Shown here: piece after piece, positions 1 through 7,896 of the stretch
Layout of the letters: each line of letters starts with the position of its first letter
Position numbering within the stretch: position 1 is the first letter of the stretch
Assembly: GCA_009926135.1 (NCBI GenBank)
Contig: RFPL01000001.1
Location: forward strand, 465,727-529,726
DNA from: Sphingomonadaceae bacterium
GTDB taxonomy: Bacteria > Pseudomonadota > Alphaproteobacteria > Sphingomonadales > Sphingomonadaceae
Direction of reading: 5' to 3'
Length of the DNA: 64,000 nucleotides
The notes under the pieces: generated by a model
What the model was told of the DNA's origin: nothing
What the model saw: only the letters and a program-made list of their open reading frames with translations
Databases searched by the model: none
Program-made: the position numbers and the translations under genes

Positions 1-2
1 AG

Positions 3-296
3 TATCCGCGCCATGCGCGACGTTCCTTCGCGCGCAACCTGCTTGGCCGGTCACTGCTTGACGAGGGCAAGCCGGATGAAGCGCAGAAGTGGTTCCTTGA
101 AAACTACAAGGACAAGCAGTTCCGCGACCGCGCGGCTGACAGCGTGCTGTTCCTGGCTGAGGCAACCAAGCGTCAGAAGGACACGGCCCGGGCCTGCATC
201 GCCCTGGCGCAGTTTGTCGACGAGTTCCCGAACGAGGCCGCCGGTCGCCTGAAGAGCCAGTACGATGCAACCCGCGCCGGGCTCAAGTGCGATTGA
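3..296 (+). CDS. cpoB: CpoB/YbgF-type cell division coordinator, C-terminal fragment
   Basis: The 5' end lies outside the window. The visible 97 residues are a tetratricopeptide tail: two helix-pair units containing LLDEGKPDEAQKWF and ACIALAQFVDEFPNEAA, ending in AGLKCD. CpoB (YbgF) is a periplasmic TPR protein of the Tol-Pal system that links outer-membrane constriction with septal peptidoglycan synthesis. The tail alone would not identify the family. The call rests on the spaced Cys/Phe-Pro TPR pattern together with the tilS gene that overlaps its last 32 bases, an order common after pal in alphaproteobacteria. Another TPR protein is possible. Confidence 0.7.
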   Translation, partial: YPRHARRSFARNLLGRSLLDEGKPDEAQKWFLENYKDKQFRDRAADSVLFLAEATKRQKDTARACIALAQFVDEFPNEAAGRLKSQYDATRAGLKCD

Positions 297-1239
297 TCTG
301 TCGGCCAGCCTGACTGCCCGCTTCGCGGCCGATATTGCGCCGCTGTGGGCGGGTGAGGGGCTCCTGGGCTTGGCTGTATCGGGCGGTCCCGACAGCCTCG
401 CGCTGCTGCTTCTGGCCAACGCAGCCTTGCCGGGACGGATCGGCGCTGCGACAGTCGATCACGGCTTGCGGAGCGCCAACGCCGAAGAGGCCGCCATGGT
501 CGCGGCGCTGTGCCAGCGGCTTGGCGTGCCGCATGCGACGCTGCCGGTGTCGCTGGCCGAGGGCAATGTCCAGGCCAAGGCACGCACCGCGCGCTATGCC
601 GCGCTGGCCGGTTGGATGGGCGAGCAGGGCGTGACTGCACTGGCGACCGCGCACCATGCCGATGACCAGGCCGAAACGCTGCTGCTACGGCTCAACCGGG
701 GCAGCGGGGTGGCGGGCCTCGCGGGGGTGCGCGCGCGCGGACAGGTGCCGGGCACGCGGCTATCTCTGGTCCGCCCGCTGCTTGGCTGGCGCCGCGCCGA
801 ACTGGCTGGGATCGTGACCGCTGCGGGGCTGGCTGCGGCTGACGATCCGTCCAACCGAGACGACCGGTTTGACCGTGCCAGGCTACGAAAATCCCTGGCC
901 GTGGCCGACTGGCTCGATGTCTCGGCGCTGGCGGCGAGCGCGGCGCACCTCGCCGATGCCGACGCTGCGCTTGATTGGGCCGCGCTGCGCGAGTGGCAGG
1001 ACTGCGTGACCCGCGCGCCGCTTGGGCTGGTCTATCGCCCGCAGGCTCCGCGGGCGATTGCGCTGCGGGTGCTCAGTCGGATCATCACCGAACTCGATGG
1101 CCAAGTCCCGCGCGGCAGTGCTGTCGCGCGGCTGTTCGATAGTTTGGTCGCGCGCCAGCCCGCCTCGATCGGTAATCTGGTGGGACGACCGCTGCCCGAA
1201 GGCTGGAGCTTTTCGAAGGCCCCGGCACGGCGCGCCTAG
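265..1239 (+). CDS. tilS: tRNA(Ile)-lysidine synthase TilS
   Basis: TilS is a cytoplasmic ATP-dependent enzyme that joins lysine to C34 of the CAU-anticodon tRNA-Ile, making it read AUA. The PP-loop ATP-binding motif SGGPDS is at residues 39-44, and TAHHADDQAETLLLRLNRGSG is the following conserved block of the N-type ATP pyrophosphatase fold. At 324 residues it is shorter than the E. coli enzyme (about 430) and lacks the C-terminal tRNA-binding extension, as is usual in this group. The ATG at 265 lies inside cpoB, giving translational coupling. It ends with a 4-base tail overlap with the convergent isomerase gene. Confidence 0.93.
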   Translation: MQPAPGSSAIDLSASLTARFAADIAPLWAGEGLLGLAVSGGPDSLALLLLANAALPGRIGAATVDHGLRSANAEEAAMVAALCQRLGVPHATLPVSLAEGNVQAKARTARYAALAGWMGEQGVTALATAHHADDQAETLLLRLNRGSGVAGLAGVRARGQVPGTRLSLVRPLLGWRRAELAGIVTAAGLAAADDPSNRDDRFDRARLRKSLAVADWLDVSALAASAAHLADADAALDWAALREWQDCVTRAPLGLVYRPQAPRAIALRVLSRIITELDGQVPRGSAVARLFDSLVARQPASIGNLVGRPLPEGWSFSKAPARRA

Positions 1240-1886
1240 CGCCGTTCCATCCCCTGCTGCTGCATCCGCCAGACCAACTGGTCATAGCGGTCCTGCCCGA
1301 AGAACGGCTCACCCTGATAGACCATCAGCGGCACGCCGTAGTGGCCACCCAGGCGCTGGTCGGCTTCATTCGCCTTTATTACGTCATCAAGCCGGTCGGC
1401 GTCAGCGGCCAGCACTGCATCCATTTCGGCGAGGTCACAGCCCGCGCTGGCCAGCGCTCTGGCCAAGTGGTCACCCTCATGCCAGCCGTCGGTCTCGCCC
1501 GACCAGATCAGATGGCTGATCGCACGCAGCACGGCCAGGCCCTGGCCCCGCTCCGCCGCCAGCGCGCCGAGCCTGGTTAGGCGGTGAATATGGGGTTGCT
1601 CCTTGGGATAAGTGCGCGTGGCATAGTCCATCACCACCGGGTCCGGGCGCGGCCAGCGCAGCGGCATGCCGGCAAATTCGGCGCTGCGCACGCAGTCGCG
1701 CATCAGGTAGCTGGTCCACAGCGGGTCGGCCTGGGCAAAGAATTCCGGTTGGCGCACCGCAATCGGCAGGACGGGACGGACATTCACCTGTGCGTCCCAG
1801 TCGCGTTCCAGCTCCAGCAGCTTGGGCACCACGATGTAGGAGTAGGGCGAACGGAACGACCAGTAGAGGTCAACGGTGTGGGTCAT
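1236..1886 (-). CDS. DsbA-family isomerase, 2-hydroxychromene-2-carboxylate isomerase type
   Basis: The 216-residue protein has the thioredoxin-fold/kappa-GST layout of the 2-hydroxychromene-2-carboxylate isomerase family. The N-terminal SFRSPYSY (residues 10-17) carries the serine that replaces the DsbA cysteines and binds glutathione, a helical insert follows, and GVPLMVYQGEPFFGQDR is the C-terminal cis-proline strand and substrate loop. Members isomerise aromatic-catabolism intermediates with glutathione. No naphthalene-type catabolic gene lies nearby, so the substrate is unknown. It sits 5 bases downstream of the alcohol dehydrogenase on the same strand and is probably cotranscribed with it. 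Confidence 0.82.
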   Translation of the reverse strand: MTHTVDLYWSFRSPYSYIVVPKLLELERDWDAQVNVRPVLPIAVRQPEFFAQADPLWTSYLMRDCVRSAEFAGMPLRWPRPDPVVMDYATRTYPKEQPHIHRLTRLGALAAERGQGLAVLRAISHLIWSGETDGWHEGDHLARALASAGCDLAEMDAVLAADADRLDDVIKANEADQRLGGHYGVPLMVYQGEPFFGQDRYDQLVWRMQQQGMERR

Positions 1887-1891
1887 TCAGG

Positions 1892-2941
1892 TCAGCCTTC
1901 CAGCGTGCTCATGTCGATGACGAAGCGGTACTTCACGTCGGCCTTCTCCATCCGTTCGTAAGCCCGGTTAATCTCGGCCATCGGGATCAGCTCGATTTCG
2001 GCAAGGATCCCTTTTTCAGCGCAGAGGTCGAGCATTTCCTGGGTCTGGGCGATACCCCCTACGCCCGATCCGGCCACGGCCTTCTGCCCGCCCAGCAGCA
2101 GGCCGGAATGGAACGGCTCGACTGGCTCGATCATGCCGACGATGCAAAGCGTGCCCTTGCGGTCGAGCAGGAACAGATAGCGCGTCAGGTCGTGTTTCAC
2201 CGGGATCGTATCGAGCAGGAAGTCGAAACTGCGCGAGGCGGCGCGCATGGCCTCCTTGTCGGTCGAGACTAGCACGTGATCGGCGCCGAGCTTCTTGGCA
2301 TCCTCACCCTTGGCCGGGCTGGTCGTGATCATCGTCACTTCCGCGCCCAGCGCCTTTGCAAACTTCACGCCCATGTGCCCGAGCCCGCCAAGGCCAATTA
2401 CTCCGACCCGGCTGCTCGGGCCGACGTTCCAGTTCTTGAGCGGGCTGTAGGTGGTGATTCCGGCGCAGAGCAGCGGTGTGGCGGCGGCCATGTCGAGACT
2501 GTCCGGCAGGCGCAGGACATAGGGTTCGGCGACGACGATACTGGCGGAATAGCCCCCATAAGTCGGGCTGCCGTCAATCCGGTCATGGCTGTTGTACGTG
2601 CCGGTCGTGCCCTCGCGGCAATAGTTCTCCTCGCCATCGTGGCAGGAATCGCACTTGCGGCAGCTATCGACCACAGTGCCAACCGCGACCCGGTCGCCCA
2701 CCTTGAAGCGGGTTACCCCGGCCCCGACTGCGCTGACCGTGCCGACGATCTCATGCCCGGGCACGAAGGGATAAGTCGTCCGCCCCCAGTCGCTGCGGGC
2801 GACGTGCAGATCGGAATGGCAGACGCCGCAGAACGCGATGTCGATCGCTACATCCTCGTCGCGCAGGGTGCGGCGGTCGATGGTCAGGGCATTGATGCCG
2901 GAATCGGGGGCGGTTGCGCCCCAGGCTGCGGTGGCTGTCAT
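1892..2941 (-). CDS. Zinc-dependent NAD(P) alcohol dehydrogenase (cinnamyl-alcohol dehydrogenase type)
   Basis: A 349-residue medium-chain dehydrogenase. Catalytic zinc ligands are in CGVCHSD (Cys38) and GHEIVG (His63-Glu64). The structural zinc cysteines are at 94, 97, 100 and 108. The Rossmann motif GLGGLGHMGVKFAKALGAEV is near residue 184. This layout matches YahK/AdhC and plant cinnamyl alcohol dehydrogenases, which interconvert aldehydes and alcohols and usually prefer NADPH. It is transcribed divergently from the SDR pair. The palindrome at 3007-3022 lies 66 bases upstream of its start and could control both directions. Confidence 0.9.
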   Translation of the reverse strand: MTATAAWGATAPDSGINALTIDRRTLRDEDVAIDIAFCGVCHSDLHVARSDWGRTTYPFVPGHEIVGTVSAVGAGVTRFKVGDRVAVGTVVDSCRKCDSCHDGEENYCREGTTGTYNSHDRIDGSPTYGGYSASIVVAEPYVLRLPDSLDMAAATPLLCAGITTYSPLKNWNVGPSSRVGVIGLGGLGHMGVKFAKALGAEVTMITTSPAKGEDAKKLGADHVLVSTDKEAMRAASRSFDFLLDTIPVKHDLTRYLFLLDRKGTLCIVGMIEPVEPFHSGLLLGGQKAVAGSGVGGIAQTQEMLDLCAEKGILAEIELIPMAEINRAYERMEKADVKYRFVIDMSTLEG

Positions 2942-3006
2942 GTTCGCTCTCCTGGCAGGCCGTCTGGTCTATTTGTAGGGGTTGCCGCCCTCATCCTCTC
3001 CCGGCA

Positions 3007-3022
3007 TTAATCGTTCGATTAA
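3007..3022. promoter_or_regulatory. Palindromic operator TTAATCG-TT-CGATTAA
   Basis: A perfect 7+7 inverted repeat with a 2-base centre, located 12 bases before the SDR start and overlapping its Shine-Dalgarno stretch (AAAGGGAG). A copy with one arm mismatch lies at 28648-28663 before the acyl-CoA ligase. The size and symmetry fit a dimeric TetR-type repressor. The cognate regulator is not identified in this window. Confidence 0.65.
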
Positions 3023-3034
3023 AGGGAGAGTCAA

Positions 3035-3817
3035 ATGAAGATCGATTCGAGCATTGCGGCCGTGGTCACGGGCGGCGCATCGGGCCTGGGCCAGGCGACT
3101 GCCGAAGCGCTCGCCGCCGCCGGAGCCAAGGTCGCGATTTTCGACGTGAACGCCGAAAAGGGTGAGGCCGTTGCCGCCGCGATCGGCGGGCTGTTCTGCC
3201 ATGTCGACATCACGTCCGAGGAATCGGTCGTGGCCGGGTTCACCAAGGCCCGCGCAGCACATGGTCAGGAGCGGATCACGGTCCACTGCGCCATGACCAG
3301 CCGCCGCGGCAAGACGCTGGCCTATGACAAGGAAGCTGGCGGGCTGAAGCGGCTCTCGACCGAGGATTACATCTATGGCGTCCAGGGCATCCTGGTCGCC
3401 TCCTATCGCATCGCCTCGCTTTCGGCCGAAGGCATGGCCGGGCTGGAGCCGCTGGAAGATGGCGAGCGCGGCTGCATCATCCTGACCGCCTCGGTCGCGG
3501 CGCAGGACGGGCAGATCGGCCAGGTGATCTATGGTTCGGCCAAGGCCGGCGTAAATGGCCTGGTCCTGCCGATGGCGCGCGATCTGTCGGATCTCGGCAT
3601 CCGGGTGAACTCGATCATGCCGGGGATCTTCGCGACGCCGCTGATGCTTGGGGCCAAGCCGCAGGTGCTGGAAAGCCTGGCCGCCTCGGTGCCGTTCCCC
3701 AAGCGGCTCGGCAAGCCGGAAGAATTTGGCAGCCTCGCGCTGGAACTGGCGCGCAACACCTATTTCAACGCCCAGTGCATCCGCCTTGACGGCGCGATCC
3801 GCATGGCCCCCCGTTAA
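3035..3817 (+). CDS. Short-chain dehydrogenase, 3-hydroxyacyl-CoA dehydrogenase type 2-like
   Basis: A 260-residue classical SDR. The cofactor motif TGGASGLG is at residues 12-19, Asp37 after the second strand suggests NAD, and the catalytic residues are Ser153, Tyr166 and Lys170 (VIYGSAK). The overall pattern, with GIRVNSIMPGIFATPLM after the active site, resembles the HSD10/3-hydroxyacyl-CoA dehydrogenase type 2 group acting on acyl-CoA or steroid substrates. The usual NNAG motif is replaced by VHCAMTS. The start is ATG after AAAGGGAG. It is 12 bases ahead of a dienoyl-CoA-reductase-like gene, supporting a beta-oxidation role; the exact substrate is inferred. Confidence 0.85.
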   Translation: MKIDSSIAAVVTGGASGLGQATAEALAAAGAKVAIFDVNAEKGEAVAAAIGGLFCHVDITSEESVVAGFTKARAAHGQERITVHCAMTSRRGKTLAYDKEAGGLKRLSTEDYIYGVQGILVASYRIASLSAEGMAGLEPLEDGERGCIILTASVAAQDGQIGQVIYGSAKAGVNGLVLPMARDLSDLGIRVNSIMPGIFATPLMLGAKPQVLESLAASVPFPKRLGKPEEFGSLALELARNTYFNAQCIRLDGAIRMAPR

Positions 3818-3829
3818 GGAGCGACCGAC

Positions 3830-4627
3830 ATGAACCAATCACCATTCCGCGACGGCATTCTTGACGGCAAGGTTGCTTTCGTCGCCGGGGGCACTTCCGG
3901 CATCAACCTGGGAATCGCCAAACGCTTTGCCGAGCTTGGCGCCAAGGTAGCCGTCTGCGGCCGCAACCCGGAAAAGGCTGCCAATGCCGCCGCCGAAATC
4001 GGCCACGGCGCGATCGGTCTGTCAGCCGACGTGCGCGATTATGGCGCGATCCGCGGCGCGATGGAGCACGTCCGCAATGAATTCGGGCTGATCGACATCG
4101 TTGTGTCGGGCGCGGCGGGCAATTTTCTAGCCCCGGCGTTGGGGATGAGCGCCAATGCCTTCAAGACGGTGGTCGATATCGACCTCCTCGGCACTTTCAA
4201 CGTGTTTCGCGGCTGCCATGATCTACTCAATGTTCCGGGTGCTTCGCTCATCGCGATCACCGCCGGGCAGGCCGTCAACGCGGTCCAGCTTCAGGCGCAT
4301 GCCTGCGCGGCCAAGGCCGGGATCAACCAGCTGGTCCGTGTGCTGGCGCTGGAATGGGGCTCGGACGTGCGGGTCAACGGCATTTCGCCGGGACCGATCG
4401 CCAATACCGAAGGCATGGCCCGGCTCGCCCCCGATGCCGATACACGCCAGAAGCATTATGACCGGATCGCCATGAAGCGCTGGGGCGAGATCGAGGAAAT
4501 CGCCGAAGGTGCGGTGTTCCTTTGCTCGAACGCGGCGCGTTACATCACCGGTACGATCCTGGATATCGACGGGGGCAGCCAGCTTGGCGATGCGACGCCG
4601 CGCAATATCGAGAAGGGGCTGGCCTGA
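3830..4627 (+). CDS. SDR family, 2,4-dienoyl-CoA reductase-like
   Basis: A 265-residue SDR. The cofactor motif GGTSGINLGIA follows strand 1, and Arg45 (CGRNPEK) predicts NADPH. GNFLAP at 98-103 and AFKTVVDIDLLGTFNV are diagnostic of DECR/peroxisomal dienoyl-CoA reductases. The usual active-site Tyr, four residues before Lys162, is Ala158 in QAHACAAKAG. This is normal for DECR enzymes and is not evidence of inactivation. Such enzymes reduce 2,4-dienoyl-CoA during breakdown of unsaturated acyl chains. It follows the HSD10-like gene by 12 bases and shares its operator. Confidence 0.85.
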   Translation: MNQSPFRDGILDGKVAFVAGGTSGINLGIAKRFAELGAKVAVCGRNPEKAANAAAEIGHGAIGLSADVRDYGAIRGAMEHVRNEFGLIDIVVSGAAGNFLAPALGMSANAFKTVVDIDLLGTFNVFRGCHDLLNVPGASLIAITAGQAVNAVQLQAHACAAKAGINQLVRVLALEWGSDVRVNGISPGPIANTEGMARLAPDADTRQKHYDRIAMKRWGEIEEIAEGAVFLCSNAARYITGTILDIDGGSQLGDATPRNIEKGLA

Positions 4628-4636
4628 GCGCCAGCC

Positions 4637-5296
4637 TCAGCCTCCGATCAGGGAGTCGCCCTTGCCGATCCGTTTGCCCTTGGTGATGTAGACAACGTCA
4701 CCGAGCTTGCTGACGGCGAACAGTTTCTGGCCAAAGTCGTTCGGCACGCCGATGCAGCCGTGGCTGGCATAGCCCTTTTCCACCTTGGTGCCGTGGATCG
4801 CCACGCCATCGTTGGTTAGCCGGTGCGTGAAAGGCATCGGCGCACCGTCGTAAGTGCTGGAATAGTGATCGGCCTTCTTCCAGATGATTGGGAACTTGCC
4901 TAGCGGGGTGGGCTTTTCGGTCGTGCCCAGCAGCACTGCCGTCGCCCCGATTTCATAGCCGCCGCGGAACACCGAGAGGACGCGCGCGTCAAGGTCAACG
5001 GTCATCACCAGCGGGCCATCGGCGGGTGCGCCTCTTTCATCCCAGTGCCATTCGCCGTATTTGATCGGACCAGTGATCGGCAGGACGTGCTTGATCACGA
5101 ATCGCTCGTCGCGCGGCGTGGGAGCAGCTGTTAGCGCTACGGCTGGCTTCGCAAAATCAGCCCCGGCCTTTGGCCTGTCGGACTGCTGCGAGACTAGCGC
5201 TGCCGCGTGCTCCGGGGCCTTCACCAGCAGATACCCAGCCGCGCCGACCAATCCGACAAAGGCCAGCGCCATGCCCGTCAACGCCGTGAACTTCAT
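4637..5296 (-). CDS. L,D-transpeptidase (YkuD domain) with N-terminal signal anchor
   Basis: A 219-residue protein from the ATG at 5296 (an in-frame upstream ATG at 5359 would add a basic 21-residue leader). The N terminus MKFTALTGMALAFVGLVGAA is a signal anchor or peptide. A Pro/Ala-rich linker is followed by the YkuD domain with the catalytic pattern HGTKVEKGYASHGCIGV, where Cys in SHGC is the nucleophile. These periplasmic enzymes make 3-3 peptidoglycan cross-links or attach proteins to the wall. It converges with the SDR operon at a 9-base gap. Confidence 0.9.
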   Translation of the reverse strand: MKFTALTGMALAFVGLVGAAGYLLVKAPEHAAALVSQQSDRPKAGADFAKPAVALTAAPTPRDERFVIKHVLPITGPIKYGEWHWDERGAPADGPLVMTVDLDARVLSVFRGGYEIGATAVLLGTTEKPTPLGKFPIIWKKADHYSSTYDGAPMPFTHRLTNDGVAIHGTKVEKGYASHGCIGVPNDFGQKLFAVSKLGDVVYITKGKRIGKGDSLIGG

Positions 5297-5412
5297 TGTC
5301 CTGCTAAGCCCCTGATTGCAAATCCGCCGTATCTGCTTCTTGACCACGACCCGCGCCAACGCCAGCGGCGTAACACGGGTGTTTCCTTGCGGGACTGGAT
5401 AGCGGGAAAGGG

Positions 5413-6639
5413 TTAACGCGCTGAAGCCGGGGCGAATTCCTCAAACAGGGCGGCGTATTGTTCCACCATCGCGCCGATCGCAAAGCGCTGAACCCGCGCA
5501 AAGCCGGCTTCGCGCAGCGCGGCGCGGCGCTCGGGCGCGGCGATCAGGCCAGCCATCCCGCGCGCCAGGGCATCGACATCGTCGACCGGCACCAATTCTC
5601 CGCTGACCCCGGGTTCGATCACGTCGCGCGGGCCGAACTTGCAATCGGTCAGCAGCAGCGGTGCGCCGCAGGCCAGGGCTTCAGCCGCGACAGTCGGAAA
5701 GCCTTCCCAGCGCGAGGGCAGGACGAAGAGGTCGGCTCTGGCTATCCATGCATAAGGGTTGGCGACGAAGCCGATGAAGCGGACGTGCTCGCCGATCCCC
5801 AGTTGCGCCGCCATTCGGTGCAGCTCGTTGAGGCGGCTCCCCTTGCCCAGGATTACCAGGGCATGGGTGCGCCACAGCCCGCTTTGCGCGAAGGCACGCA
5901 GCAGCACTTCGTGCGCCTTCTGGTACTCCAGCCGGCCGGCGGTAATGATATAGGGCCGCTTGGGTGCGCCGGGGACCGGCTGGTCCTTGGCCGCGGTAAT
6001 CGTCCCGAGATCGATGGGGTTATTGATCATCCGCATCTTCGACCGGTCGAGCGAAAGGTCGGCGATAAGTGTTTCGGCCATGTCGGTGGCATTGGCCAGA
6101 ACGGCATCGGCGCGGTTGTAGGCCCGGCTGGTCAGGCTCAACGAGGCCTTGCGGATGAATTCGTTGGGTGCTTCCTCGTTCACCACGGCCAGCACATTGT
6201 TGCCTTCGCGGGCGATCCAGCGCGGGCGCCGGCGGCCCAGGGCCATCAGTGAGAGCCAGGCGAGCAGGTTGGTCCCCTTCAGGAAACTCATCACCACGTC
6301 GGGCCGGGTCTCGGTGATCATCTGGCGGAAGGCCAACGGCGCACGAACGGCGCTACCGATCAGCTTGCCGGGGGCGTACTGGTCGGAGTTCGGACCATCG
6401 TAATTGAAGTGCGTTTCGCCATCGGGCGCGACGAGCAGCCGGCTCTGGTCATGCACCAGATCGACATAGGGACCAGCCTTGCGCAGCAGGCCCATCCGCG
6501 CGTCGATTCGGCCGGGGTCGAGGCCGTTAAGCAGGTGAACGGCCACGCGTTCAGCCCCGCCGCCGTGCAGCGAGGTCAGTAAAAGAAGCACCTTGAGAGG
6601 ACGTCCGATCGCAAGATGCGGAGGAGCTGGAGCGTGCAT
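5413..6639 (-). CDS. GT4-type glycosyltransferase
   Basis: A 408-residue GT-B glycosyltransferase from the ATG at 6639. The reading frame is open to 6741, but that extension has out-of-frame composition and would overlap the divergent phospholipase gene. The N-terminal Rossmann part has LHGGGAERVAVHLL. The C-terminal half holds GRLEYQKAHEVLLRAFA, LFVLPSRWEGFPTVAAEAL (EX7E donor-binding motif) and GELVPVDDVDALA. This is the family-4 retaining pattern for lipopolysaccharide or exopolysaccharide sugars. No other polysaccharide gene is adjacent, so donor and acceptor are unknown. Confidence 0.9.
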   Translation of the reverse strand: MHAPAPPHLAIGRPLKVLLLLTSLHGGGAERVAVHLLNGLDPGRIDARMGLLRKAGPYVDLVHDQSRLLVAPDGETHFNYDGPNSDQYAPGKLIGSAVRAPLAFRQMITETRPDVVMSFLKGTNLLAWLSLMALGRRRPRWIAREGNNVLAVVNEEAPNEFIRKASLSLTSRAYNRADAVLANATDMAETLIADLSLDRSKMRMINNPIDLGTITAAKDQPVPGAPKRPYIITAGRLEYQKAHEVLLRAFAQSGLWRTHALVILGKGSRLNELHRMAAQLGIGEHVRFIGFVANPYAWIARADLFVLPSRWEGFPTVAAEALACGAPLLLTDCKFGPRDVIEPGVSGELVPVDDVDALARGMAGLIAAPERRAALREAGFARVQRFAIGAMVEQYAALFEEFAPASAR

Positions 6640-6707
6640 ATACCACCTTCCTCGCGACCGGTGCGGGCCTTGCCATTGTCGAGAGCGACTGGCAAGGCCC
6701 CGCCGCC

Positions 6708-7840
6708 ATGGGTAAAAGACCCTTTCCAAAAGATGAACCAATGCGAGCCGAGTTGCTGGTCGGATCGGCCGCGTTCTGGGCGCGCTGCCGCGCCGATATG
6801 GCGGCGGCGCAGCAACGCGTGCTGGTCCAGGCGATGACTTTCGAAGGTGACGCCGCTGGATTGGGCGTGGCCGAAGCCATTGGCCACAGCCTTGCGGCAG
6901 ACCGCCGCGTGTTGGTCGACGATTACACGCGCCAGGTGATCAACGATACTTTCCTGGTCTTGACCCGCAAACCTGCCATCCATGCCGAAGCGCACGCCAC
7001 AACCGCGATGTTCGGCCGGCTGCAGCGGCAGGGCGCCGGGGTGCGAGTAACCAACCCGATCGGCCGCAATCCGCTGCGCTATCCCTTGCGCAATCACAAG
7101 AAGCTGCTGGTGATCGACAATGTCGCCTGGCTGGGCGGCATCAACTTCTCCGACCACAACTTTGCATGGCACGACATGATGGTGCGGGTCGAGCATCGCG
7201 GTCTGGCCGATTGGCTGGCCGGCGAGTTTGGCCGGGACTGGCGAGGCGAAGGCGGCAGTGCCGTCGCCGAAATCGGCGGTGCAACACTGCTCAGCATGGA
7301 CGGGGCGAACAATCCGGCAGCCTTTGCGCCGCTGATCGAGGCTTTTGCGGGGGCCCGCCGCTCGCTCGAAGTGGTCAGCGCCTATCCAACCTTCCCGTTT
7401 GTTGCCGCGATGGGCCGGGCGGCGCGGGCCGGTGCCGAAGTTACGCTTTACACCCCGCGCCCGAACAACAAGCCAATCATTCGCGATTACCTGCTTGGGG
7501 TGGCCGAGGCGGCCGGCATCCACATCCGCCTGACCCCGATGATGACTCACGCCAAAGCTGCGCTGATCGATGGCGAAGCGCTGGTGGTGGGATCAAGCAA
7601 TTTCGATTTCGTCTCCTACCGGGCGAATGCGGAATATGTTTCCGTGCTACGTGATGCCGCGCTGATCGAGGAGTTCCGCGAACACGTGCTGTTCCCCTTG
7701 CAGGCCGGCAGCACCGCGCCGCTGGCGACGATCGTTCTGCCTTTCGGTCCTGGCGCGCCCGGCTCGGGCTGGGGATCGCCGACTGGGCGATTGCGCGGCT
7801 CAGCCACGGCCCGCGGATCGGACAGTGGCCGCACGACTAA
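6708..7840 (+). CDS. Phospholipase D/cardiolipin synthase-like protein, apparent 3' frameshift
   Basis: Two HKD motifs of the phospholipase D superfamily are present: NHKKLLVIDNVAWLGGINFS and MTHAKAALIDGEALVVGSSNF. Members swap phosphatidyl groups (cardiolipin synthase) or cleave phosphodiesters at the membrane. The original frame stays open to 8048, but after about 7730 it becomes Gly/Arg/Pro-rich and would overlap 152 bases of the next gene. The other frame gives a natural tail (ARLGLGIADWAIARLSHGPR) ending at TAA 7838-7840. A frameshift between about 7715 and 7745 is therefore likely, either real or a sequencing error. ATG 6741 is an alternative start. Confidence 0.8.
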
Positions 7841-7896
7841 GGCCGGTTTGCAATTCCGGATCGTTGCTCTAGGCACCGCTGCAAAGGAGATAGCCC

